Shown piece after piece: positions 32,287 to 39,526 of a DNA stretch of 64,000 nt (position 1 is the stretch's first letter; each line of letters starts with the position of its first letter). The notes under the pieces are model-generated. The model saw only the letters and a program-made list of their open reading frames with translations, did not search any database and had not been told where the DNA came from. The DNA comes from JAEUJM01 sp041908445 (GTDB lineage: Bacteria > Actinomycetota > Acidimicrobiia > Acidimicrobiales > DATDAH01). The stretch is from contig JAYRFK010000065.1 in assembly GCA_041908445.1 (NCBI GenBank), positions 67,333 to 131,332 on the forward strand, read 5' to 3'. A program made the translations under genes and the position numbers.

Positions 32287-33782
32287 CGCCCGGTCTCCTC
32301 GTCACCGCCGAACCCGGCCCAGGCGCCGGTGCCGGCCTGCAACGAGTGGACCTCGCCGGCGGCGCGTCGGGCGCCGGGCGGGTTCGCTGCGAGGATCGAC
32401 GCCAGGTCGCCTTCGGCGAACCGGGCGAACATCGCGGCGTGGCCCAACGCCCAGTCGACCCGCTCGGGGCCGTGGAGGCGGGCGAGGGTCACGGCCTCGG
32501 CCATCTTGGCCTTCACCCGACTGGCGCCAGCGGAGGCGGCTTCGACCAGCCACGTGCGGGCGCCTTCGCCGATCGCCAAGAACTCGGCCTCCGCCGCGTT
32601 GGCCGGCCTGGGTTGGCGGGCCAACGCTCCCGGCGGCCGGGGCGGGTAGTGGTCGTCGTCGATCACCGGGGTGCCCGGCGTCGACCGGCGATGCCGGGCC
32701 ACCTCGACCGGGCCCGCCCCCGAGGTGTGGACCGCGACGACCTCGTCGCCGTCGACCCGCACCCACACGATGTCGTCGACCAGGGTGTGCGGGACCGAGT
32801 AGGTGACCCCGCCGTAGCTGATCGTCGATGACCACGACACCCGGCGGGTCTCACCGAACGCCGCGGTGAACGGCGCTTCGGGCAGCCGGTGCAGGCGGGA
32901 CTGTTCCTCGGCGAGCATCTCGCCAGGAACCCGCCGCGTGACCCGATGGGGCCGGCCGTTGACCTTGGCCATGAACGCCTCGCACGCGTCGACGAGCTCA
33001 CCCCAGGACCCATACGCGGCCAACAAGTTGACCTCGGTCGGGACCAGATCGGCCTTCGCGACCCGCACCGTTGCTTCCGACCCGCCCTTGGACTCCGGGT
33101 CCGCCGGCACACACGTCGCGACCGTCACCCCGTAGTGCAAACCGGCCGCGACGACCATCGGGTGACGCACCGGAATCCCCGCCACATGGCCGGAGGTGAC
33201 CGTCCGCTCGTTGTCGGTCAACCAGAACGTCGGCGCCCCACCCCAGCGGCGCATCGACGAGTCCACACACGCGATCACCGTCGGCAACGTCCGGTCCCAC
33301 GTCGGGATCACCACCCGGTGGCGGCACCACGCCAACCACGCGCAGAACAGATTCACCACCCGCCCGGCGATCGACGGGCCCTGCCCCCAGTCCCACTGCG
33401 CCCACATCCCCGGCTCCACGATCCACGGCCGATACACCCGCCGCCGGCCCGCCCGAAACGCCGCCTTGGCCTCCGCGACCGCCCGCCGCGTCGTGCGGTC
33501 CGACCCGTCGAACCCCAACGCCACCAACTTGTCGTGGCACACATCGGCGCGGACCCGGCCACCCGAGCGGTCCACCCACTCCTCGATCTTCGGGAGGAAC
33601 GGATCGATCAACCGGACCCGACCGACCGGGACGACCAGCCCGCCCAGCTCGCCCCGGTCCCGGCGGGCGACCCAGTCCGCCACGGTGTTCGGCGAGCACC
33701 CCGCCAACTCGCCCGCAGCCCGAAACGACCCGGTCAGGTCGAATGCTTCGAGAATCTCTGTCACTTGCTTGCCATCCTTCAC
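32283..33782 (-). CDS. istA: IstA, DDE transposase of IS21
   Basis: 499 residues. An N-terminal helix-turn-helix (TGSFRAAGELAGCSPNTVADWVARRD) is followed by an RNase-H-like DDE core with catalytic acids in AQWDWGQG (Asp), FWLTDNERTV (Asp) and DPESKGGSEATV (Glu), then a beta-barrel-like C-terminal part. It starts at GTG 33782 with Shine-Dalgarno GGGAGG, which is buried in a hairpin (33789-33837). The frame is intact. Confidence 0.92.
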   Translation of the reverse strand: MKDGKQVTEILEAFDLTGSFRAAGELAGCSPNTVADWVARRDRGELGGLVVPVGRVRLIDPFLPKIEEWVDRSGGRVRADVCHDKLVALGFDGSDRTTRRAVAEAKAAFRAGRRRVYRPWIVEPGMWAQWDWGQGPSIAGRVVNLFCAWLAWCRHRVVIPTWDRTLPTVIACVDSSMRRWGGAPTFWLTDNERTVTSGHVAGIPVRHPMVVAAGLHYGVTVATCVPADPESKGGSEATVRVAKADLVPTEVNLLAAYGSWGELVDACEAFMAKVNGRPHRVTRRVPGEMLAEEQSRLHRLPEAPFTAAFGETRRVSWSSTISYGGVTYSVPHTLVDDIVWVRVDGDEVVAVHTSGAGPVEVARHRRSTPGTPVIDDDHYPPRPPGALARQPRPANAAEAEFLAIGEGARTWLVEAASAGASRVKAKMAEAVTLARLHGPERVDWALGHAAMFARFAEGDLASILAANPPGARRAAGEVHSLQAGTGAWAGFGGDEETGR

Positions 33783-33788
33783 GTCGTT

Positions 33789-33837
33789 CCTCCCAGTCGG
33801 GGGTCATCGGCTTGTCACCGACAACTCGACTGGGAGG
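33789..33837 (-). promoter_or_regulatory. Hairpin masking the istA ribosome-binding site
   Basis: CCTCCCAGTCG (33789-33799) and CGACTGGGAGG (33827-33837) are exact complements. In the istA mRNA the proximal arm carries the GGGAGG Shine-Dalgarno. A read-through transcript entering from outside would fold and hide it, limiting transposase synthesis. Confidence 0.6.
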
Positions 33838-33866
33838 AGCACCCGCCCGGGTGGACCCCGGCCAGG

Positions 33867-33935
33867 CAACAGACACCCCGCGCGCTTCTGATGGCCACCA
33901 GCGCGCGATTCCAGTGGCCACCACCGCGCGGCTTC
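33867..33935. repeat. Right-end 23-bp repeats of the IS21 element
   Basis: Three units starting at 33867, 33890 and 33913, inverted relative to the left-end set; the innermost is degenerate. They match the left-end GAACCGCGCGGTGGTGGCCA unit. Confidence 0.7.
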
Positions 33936-33972
33936 GTGTCCGCCTACGCGCAGAATCTCATGGCCGCCGACA

Positions 33973-34000
33973 CTGGAGCACCGAAATCAGGAGCCAGAAC
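33973..34000. repeat. Right half of the IS21-split palindrome
   Basis: Carries the second CTGGAG copy (33973-33978) and the right arm ending in GGAGCCAG (33977-33997). Rejoined with 31173-31193 it is a perfect 21-bp stem with a GG loop. The DUF559 gene ends inside it: the TGA stop (33989-33987) is part of the arm. Confidence 0.85.
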
Positions 34001-34901
34001 GGAGGGCCCGGAGGCGGCGGACCGTGCCGGCGGGGTCGAACCAGATCTCCGTGTCGGTGAAGGACTCGACGCGATAGCCCTCGGCCTCCAGAGCCCGCCG
34101 CCGGGCGGCGTCGAGTCGCCGGTCGATGAGCGCGCCGTGGCAGAAGGCGCTGTCGACCTCGATGATCAGCCGTCGCCGCCGGCTGATGAAGTCGACCCGG
34201 CCGAGCCATTCGCGACCGAGCACGTGTCGCTGGCGTTCGAGGTCGTCCCACCCGGCCTCTCGAGCGAGCTGCTGGAAGCGGTCCTCGAGGTTCGTGTCGT
34301 TCGGGTGGTAGTCCGGACCCCGGTCCTCGATGAGCTCTCGCATCTGCGTGATCCCAGGCCGGCCGCGGGTCGCCAGCTCTCGGAGCATGCGAGTGACGCT
34401 CGTGTACGACAGCAGGTTCGCCCCCCAGGCCCGATCCAGCGCCTTCTCGGCGAGCCACGGTCTTGTCGCCGCCAGGTCGAAGGGGATGCGCGACGGGATG
34501 ACGACCGGAACACCGTCGAGGACGGTTCGATGGTGGCGCGGCAGCGAACGGGGCTCATGGATCCGGTCGGCCAGGCGTGCCGGTTGCGACCGCGTGTTGC
34601 GGCGACGGGCCACTTCGATCTCTCTGAGATGGAAGCCCCGGAGTCGCCACCACGCGGCGTCCGACGTGTGTGAGAGCGCAGCGCCTTCGCCGGCGTCGAG
34701 CACGGCCTCCATCACTCGTTGACCACGCGATCGCGGGGAGCCGACTCGTCGGATGACCGTGCCGGTCACCCGTTCCCAGCCGCCGGAGACCATCAGGTGG
34801 TCGACCTCGTCGTACGTGAGGCCCAGTGCGCGTGCCTGTCGCGTGGCGATGGACCCGTGCTGGCGTTCGGACAGGGCGTGGAGCTGGTCGGCGAGGTGCA
34901 T
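33987..34901 (-). CDS. DUF559 / Vsr-like nuclease-fold protein with AbiEi-type N-terminal domain
   Basis: 304 residues. The N-terminal ~60 residues (ADQLHALSERQHGSIATRQARALGLTYDEVDHLMVSGGWERVTGTVIRRVG) match the winged-helix domain of AbiEi-type antitoxins. The C-terminal ~110 residues are a DUF559 PD-(D/E)xK nuclease fold with GRVDFISRRRRLIIEVDSAFCHG (Asp, Glu-x-Asp) and DRRLDAARRRALEAEGYRVESFTDTEIW. No cognate AbiEii toxin is adjacent. ATG 34901 has GGGGAAG upstream. The gene lies between two copies of the same long palindrome, and its last codons are formed by one of them. Biological role unknown; defence or DNA processing is plausible. Confidence 0.8.
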   Translation of the reverse strand: MHLADQLHALSERQHGSIATRQARALGLTYDEVDHLMVSGGWERVTGTVIRRVGSPRSRGQRVMEAVLDAGEGAALSHTSDAAWWRLRGFHLREIEVARRRNTRSQPARLADRIHEPRSLPRHHRTVLDGVPVVIPSRIPFDLAATRPWLAEKALDRAWGANLLSYTSVTRMLRELATRGRPGITQMRELIEDRGPDYHPNDTNLEDRFQQLAREAGWDDLERQRHVLGREWLGRVDFISRRRRLIIEVDSAFCHGALIDRRLDAARRRALEAEGYRVESFTDTEIWFDPAGTVRRLRALRSGS

Positions 34902-34990
34902 GGCTTCCCCAGGAGGTCGGTTGCGATCTCGGGGAAGCGCCGTCGAAGCTAGTGGCCCAGGTCGACGGTGTCACCCCTGCAACCTCGCCC

Positions 34991-35040
34991 GAACTGGCTC
35001 CCGATTTCGGTGCCCTGGCACCGAAATCGGGAGCCAGAAC
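34991..35040. repeat. Intact 50-bp palindrome (21-bp perfect stem, 2-base loop)
   Basis: Arms 34994-35014 and 35017-35037 are exact complements around a CT loop, flanked by GAA and AAC as in the copy split by IS21. The two copies differ in the stem at paired positions, so each change is compensated on the other arm. It lies between the DUF559 start and the divergent mscS promoter. Confidence 0.9.
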
Positions 35041-35109
35041 GGGCGCAGGGGGACCGGGCGCGACGGGTCGCTGGGGCCGGGCGCCGGCGGGCGCCGGCGG
35101 GGGAGTGGG

Positions 35110-35115
35110 TAGGGT
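35110..35115 (+). promoter_or_regulatory. -10 box of leaderless mscS-xylA-GH3 operon
   Basis: TAGGGT ends 6 bases before ATG 35122, with no Shine-Dalgarno in between. Confidence 0.55.
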
Positions 35116-35121
35116 CGGACG

Positions 35122-36195
35122 ATGGCCGAACCGTGCGGCGCGTCGCCGAGCTGGGTGTGCGAGCGGGTCTACGAGGCCACCGAGAACGAGGCGCTGGCCG
35201 AGGCGCTGGCGTGGGTGGTTCACCGGCCGCTCAAGATCATCGGGATCATGGTCCTGGCCTGGATCGGCGTCCGGCTGTCGAAGCGCGCCATCGACCGCGT
35301 CATCGCCGGCCTGGTCACGCCCCCACCGGGGCTCGGGTCCCTGACCCCCGAGGTCTCGGCTCGAGCCGCGTCCCGGGCCAGGACCCTGTCGACCGTCCTG
35401 GCCGGCGTAGCCACGGCCACGATCTACACGATCGCCTTCCTCACCATCCTGGGTGAGTTCGACATCGACCTCGCCCCGCTGATCGCCGGCGCGGGCATCG
35501 CCGGCGTGGCCCTCGGGTTCGGTGCGCAGAGCATGGTCAAGGACTTCCTCTCCGGCTTCTTCATGATCGTGGAGGACCAGTTCGGCGTCGGTGACGTGAT
35601 CGACGTGGGCGAGGCCACCGGCACCGTGGAGAAGGTGACGCTGCGGGCGACCCGGCTGCGCTCGGTGGACGGCACGGTGTGGCACGTCCCGAACGGCGTC
35701 ATCCAGCGGGTCGGCAACCAGTCGCAGCAGTGGGCCCGGGCCCTGCTCGACGTCTCGGTCGCCTACGGCACCGACCTGCGCCAGGCCCAGGACGTCATCA
35801 AGGCGGCCGCCGACGGGCTGTGGCACGACGAGGCGTGGTCGGGGATGCTGCTCGAGGAGCCCGAGCTGTGGGGCGTGGAGATGCTCGCCGCCGACAGCGT
35901 CGACATCCGCCTCGTGCTCAAGACCGAGCCCGGCATGCAGTGGAAGGTGATGCGCGAGCTGCGCATCCGGCTCAAGGAGGCCCTCGACGCCGCCGGCATC
36001 GAGATCCCCTTCCAGCAGCGGACGCTGTGGATCCGCAACGAGGGCGAGGCCGCCGCGGGCGTGGTGGCGGGCGACGACGGGACCGAGGAGGAACTGGACG
36101 AGGATCCGGACGATCCGGCGGATCCGGATGCCGAGGACCACGACGACGAGGGCACGGCGGCCGACGACGCCGCGGGCGGGGAGGGGGACCAGTGA
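35122..36195 (+). CDS. MscS-family small-conductance mechanosensitive channel
   Basis: 357 residues. Three membrane helices: PLKIIGIMVLAWIGVRLSKRAI, TLSTVLAGVATATIYTIAFLTIL, and the pore helix LAPLIAGAGIAGVALGFGAQSMVKDFLSGFFMIVEDQF, which holds the Gly/Ala-packed MscS signature. The beta-domain (GDVIDVGEATGTVEKVTLRATRLRSVDGTVWHVPNG) and the alpha-beta C-terminal domain follow. A very acidic disordered tail (~45 residues rich in Asp, Glu and Pro) ends the protein. It releases solutes on osmotic downshock. Its stop overlaps the xylose isomerase start (GTGA), an unusual pairing. Confidence 0.93.
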   Translation: MAEPCGASPSWVCERVYEATENEALAEALAWVVHRPLKIIGIMVLAWIGVRLSKRAIDRVIAGLVTPPPGLGSLTPEVSARAASRARTLSTVLAGVATATIYTIAFLTILGEFDIDLAPLIAGAGIAGVALGFGAQSMVKDFLSGFFMIVEDQFGVGDVIDVGEATGTVEKVTLRATRLRSVDGTVWHVPNGVIQRVGNQSQQWARALLDVSVAYGTDLRQAQDVIKAAADGLWHDEAWSGMLLEEPELWGVEMLAADSVDIRLVLKTEPGMQWKVMRELRIRLKEALDAAGIEIPFQQRTLWIRNEGEAAAGVVAGDDGTEEELDEDPDDPADPDAEDHDDEGTAADDAAGGEGDQ

Positions 36196-37526
36196 GCGAA
36201 CCGTTCTTCGGGACCGGGCCGGTGCGGCCGGCGGGCGACGAGCCCGGCGACGGTCTCCAGTACGAGGTGTACGACCCCGATGCGCTCGTCGGCGACGAGC
36301 GCATGGAGGACCACCTGCGCCTGGCGGTCTGCTACTGGCACAGCTTCTGCGCCCCCGGCGACGACGTCTTCGGTTCGGGCACGTGGGACCGGCCCTGGCT
36401 CGGCGACGCCGCCGCGGCCGACCCGATGGCGGCGGCCGAGGCCAAGCTCGACGCCGCCTTCGAGCTGTTCAGCATCCTGGGCACGCCCTTCTACTGCTTC
36501 CACGACCTCGACCTCGCGCCCGCCGGCGACTCCCTGAAGCAGAGCCGGGCCAACCTCGAGGCCATGGCCGACAAGGCGCTGGCCAAGATGGACGAGACCG
36601 GCGTCCGCCTCCTGTGGGGCACGGCCAACCTCTTCGGTGACCCCCGCTACGCCGCCGGCGCGGCCACGAACCCCGACCCGGAGGTGTTCGCGCATGCCGC
36701 CGCGCAGGTGCGGGCCGTGCTCGAGGTCACCCACCGCCTCGGAGGCGAGAACTACGTCCTGTGGGGCGGCCGGGAGGGCTACGACACCCTCCTCAACACC
36801 GACCTGCGGCGGGAGGGCGAGCAGCTCGCCCGCTTCCTCGCGCTGGTGGCCGAGCACAAGCACGCCATCGGCTTCACCGGCACCCTGCTCATCGAGCCCA
36901 AGCCCCACGAGCCGACCAAGCACCAGTACGACCACGACGCCGCCGCCATCCACGGCTTCCTCGACCGCCACGGCCTCGCCGGCGAGTTCAAGCTCAACAT
37001 CGAGGCCAACCACGCCACGCTGTCGGGCCATTCCTTCCACCACGAGGTCGCCTACGCCGTCGACCACGGCATCCTCGGCAGCATCGACGCCAACCGGGGT
37101 GACCCCCAGAACGGCTGGGACACCGATCAGTTCCCGAACTCGGTCGAGGAGCTCGCCCTCGTGCTCTACGAGATCCTGCGCGGCGGCGGACTGGGGACGG
37201 GCGGGTTCAACTTCGACGCCCACCTGCGTCGTCAGAGCATCGACCGCGACGACCTCGTCCACGCCCACGTCGGCGCCATCGACACCCTCGCCCGGGCGCT
37301 GATCGTGGCCCAGGCCCTGCTCGACGACGGCACCCTGGCCCGCACGCGGTCCGAGCGCTACGCCGCCTGGGACGGCCCGGCCGGCCAGGCCATCCTCGAC
37401 CCGGGCGCCACCCTCGCGGCGCTGGCCGACGAGGCGGAGTCCGCCGACCGCCGGCCCCAGCCGGTGTCGGGCCGCCAGGAGCGGCTGGAGAACGCGGTCA
37501 ACCGCGTCCTCTGGGACGCCCGGTAG
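36192..37526 (+). CDS. xylA: Xylose isomerase (class II)
   Basis: 444-residue TIM-barrel isomerase converting D-xylose to D-xylulose. Catalytic and metal motifs are FYCFHDLDLAP (His and Asp of the proton relay), LLWGTANLFGDPRY, EPKPHEPTKHQYDHD, LNIEANHATLSGHSFHHE and the C-terminal GGFNFDAHLRR. Length matches class II enzymes (~440). GTG 36192 lies within the mscS stop. The GH3 glycosidase follows 13 bases later, so released xylose could be isomerised directly. No xylulokinase gene is in the window. Confidence 0.95.
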   Translation: MSEPFFGTGPVRPAGDEPGDGLQYEVYDPDALVGDERMEDHLRLAVCYWHSFCAPGDDVFGSGTWDRPWLGDAAAADPMAAAEAKLDAAFELFSILGTPFYCFHDLDLAPAGDSLKQSRANLEAMADKALAKMDETGVRLLWGTANLFGDPRYAAGAATNPDPEVFAHAAAQVRAVLEVTHRLGGENYVLWGGREGYDTLLNTDLRREGEQLARFLALVAEHKHAIGFTGTLLIEPKPHEPTKHQYDHDAAAIHGFLDRHGLAGEFKLNIEANHATLSGHSFHHEVAYAVDHGILGSIDANRGDPQNGWDTDQFPNSVEELALVLYEILRGGGLGTGGFNFDAHLRRQSIDRDDLVHAHVGAIDTLARALIVAQALLDDGTLARTRSERYAAWDGPAGQAILDPGATLAALADEAESADRRPQPVSGRQERLENAVNRVLWDAR

Positions 37527-37539
37527 GGGAGCGAGCGAG

Positions 37540-39483
37540 ATGGCCCTCTGGGAGCCGCCGGCCGACGTGGTCGAGCGGGTCGACGAGCTCACCGACCTCG
37601 AGCTGCTGCACCTCGTCGGGGGCGATGGCCCGGCACTGAAGGGCAACCTGGCCATGGCCAAGCGCTACAACGCAACGCCCATCGTGGCGGGGCGCCTCCC
37701 GCGCCGGGGCATCACCGGCGTCGCCTTCTCCGACGGCCCGCGTGGCGTGGTCATGGGGCGCTCCACCGCCTTCCCCGTGCCCATGGCCCGGGGCGCGGCG
37801 TTCGACCCCGAGCTCGAGGAGCGCATCGGCGACGCCATCGGCGTCGAGGCCCGGGCCCAGGGGGCGAACTTCTTCGGCGGGGTCTGCATCAACCTGCTGC
37901 GCCACCCGGCGTGGGGTCGCGCCCAGGAGACCTACGGCGAGGACTCCCACCTGCTCGGCGAGCTCGGCGCCGCCCTGGTGCGGGGCACCCAGCGCCACGT
38001 CATGGCCTGCATCAAGCACTACGCGTGCAACTCGATGGAGAACTCGCGCTTCTGGGTCGACGTCAAGATCGACGAGGCCGACCTGCGCGACCTCTACCTG
38101 CCCCACTTCAAGCGCTGCCTCGACGAGGGCGCCGCCTCGGTCATGTCCGCCTACAACAAGGTCAACGGTGACTGGTGCGGCGGCCACCACCACCTGCTCA
38201 CCGAGGTGCTGAAGGGCGACTGGGGCTTCGACGGCTTCGTGGTCTCCGACTTCACCTTCGGGGTCCGAGGCAGCGCCCGGGCCTGCATCGAGGCGGGCCT
38301 CGACGTGGAGATGCCCTTCGCCTGGCGGGTGAAGCGACTGGGCCGGGACCTGCGGGCCGGGCGCCTCGACCGGGCCCGCCTGCGCGACGCCGCTGCCCGC
38401 CTCCTGCACCAGCAGGGCCGCCAGGCCGAGCGGGGCGAGCCCGAGCGCTACGTCCCCGAGGCGGTGGCCTCGCCCGAGCACCGGGCCCTGGCCCACCGCG
38501 CCGCGGTCGAGGGCACGGTCCTGCTCCAGAACGACGGCCTGCTGCCCTTCGATCCCGCCAAGGTCCGATCGATCGCCGTGATCGGCAGGCTCGCGGCGAT
38601 CGCCAACACCGGCGACCTCGGCTCCAGTCGGGTCCGGCCGCCCGAGGTCGTGACCCTCCTCGACGGGCTCCGGGTCGCGGCCGAGCGCCACGGCATCACC
38701 GTGGAGCACCACGAGGGCGACGACGAGGACGCCTGCGCCGAGCTCGCCGCCCGCTGCGACGCCGTCGTCGTGGGGGGGGGCAACACCTTCCGCGACGAGG
38801 GCGAGTGGATCGGCAAGGACGGCGGCGACCGCACCCGCCTCACCCTGCGTCCCGCCGACGAGGCCCTGGTCTGGCGGGTGGCCCGCGCCAACGCCCGCAC
38901 CGCGGTCGTGCTCTTCGGTGGCTCGGCCCTCGTCACCGAGGCGTGGCGCGCCGACGTCGGCGCGATCCTCATGGCCTGGTACGCGGGGATGGAGGGCGGC
39001 CGGGCCCTGGCCGACGTCCTGCTCGGCGACGAGGTGCCCGGCGGCCGCCTGCCGTGCACCTGGCCGGCCGCTGCGCGCGACCTCCCGCCCTTCAAGCGCT
39101 TCGCCCGGAAGGTCGTCTATGGGCCGCTGCACGGCTACCGCAAGGTCGAGGCCGACGGCACCCGTCCCGCCTTCCCGTTCGGGTTCGGCCTCGGCTACAC
39201 GACGATCGAGTGGGGCGAGCCCGAGGTCGTCGACGGCGACGCCCGGGTGACGCTCACCAACACCGGCGACCGTGCGGGCGTCGAGGTCGTGCAGCTGTAC
39301 CGCTCGGAGGCGCTCGGCACCGAGCCCCGGGCGCTGCGCACCCTCCGGGGCTTCACCAAGGTCCGCCTCGCCCCCGGCGAGACCGTGACGGCGTCGGTGC
39401 CGCTGCCGGTCGACGGCACGCCCGGTGCCCTCTGGCTCGGCCCCAGCTCCGACCCCGCCGACCTCGTCCCCCTCGAGGCCTGA
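37540..39483 (+). CDS. Glycoside hydrolase family 3 (beta-glucosidase/xylosidase-like)
   Basis: 647 residues, no signal peptide, so cytoplasmic. The N-terminal TIM barrel contains IKHYACNSMENSR, SAYNKVNGDWCGG and the nucleophile segment GFVVSDFTFG (Asp 237). The (alpha/beta)6 sandwich domain has VEGTVLLQNDGLLPF and WYAGMEGGRALADVLLGDEVPGGRLPCTWP, and a C-terminal fibronectin-III-like domain ends in FGFGLGYTTIEW...VELPV-type strands. Co-transcription with xylA suggests xylo- or gluco-oligosaccharide use; bond specificity cannot be read from the sequence. Confidence 0.9.
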   Translation: MALWEPPADVVERVDELTDLELLHLVGGDGPALKGNLAMAKRYNATPIVAGRLPRRGITGVAFSDGPRGVVMGRSTAFPVPMARGAAFDPELEERIGDAIGVEARAQGANFFGGVCINLLRHPAWGRAQETYGEDSHLLGELGAALVRGTQRHVMACIKHYACNSMENSRFWVDVKIDEADLRDLYLPHFKRCLDEGAASVMSAYNKVNGDWCGGHHHLLTEVLKGDWGFDGFVVSDFTFGVRGSARACIEAGLDVEMPFAWRVKRLGRDLRAGRLDRARLRDAAARLLHQQGRQAERGEPERYVPEAVASPEHRALAHRAAVEGTVLLQNDGLLPFDPAKVRSIAVIGRLAAIANTGDLGSSRVRPPEVVTLLDGLRVAAERHGITVEHHEGDDEDACAELAARCDAVVVGGGNTFRDEGEWIGKDGGDRTRLTLRPADEALVWRVARANARTAVVLFGGSALVTEAWRADVGAILMAWYAGMEGGRALADVLLGDEVPGGRLPCTWPAAARDLPPFKRFARKVVYGPLHGYRKVEADGTRPAFPFGFGLGYTTIEWGEPEVVDGDARVTLTNTGDRAGVEVVQLYRSEALGTEPRALRTLRGFTKVRLAPGETVTASVPLPVDGTPGALWLGPSSDPADLVPLEA

Positions 39484-39526
39484 CGGCCGCCGCCCGGCGC
39501 CGGTCGTGCGCCGGCGGACGTGGTGC

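Larger units (their letters stand above)
31198..33972. mobile_element. Complete IS21-family insertion sequence, 2775 bp
   Basis: Bounded by TGTC...GACA ends and the 6-bp direct repeat CTGGAG (31192-31197 and 33973-33978). The two ends align as imperfect inverted repeats (TGTC, GGCC, then the shared GCGCGTAGGCGG). Inside each end are three ~23-bp repeats of the GAACCGCGCGGTGGTGGCCA type (31237, 31260, 31283; and inverted at 33867, 33890, 33913), the multiple transposase-binding sites typical of IS21. It carries istA, a 75-codon gene and istB on the minus strand, all intact, so it may still be active. Confidence 0.9.

Noticed and set aside
33987..34901. Complete AbiE toxin-antitoxin pair
   Set aside because: Only the AbiEi-like N-terminal domain is present. 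No AbiEii nucleotidyltransferase gene lies next to it on either side.
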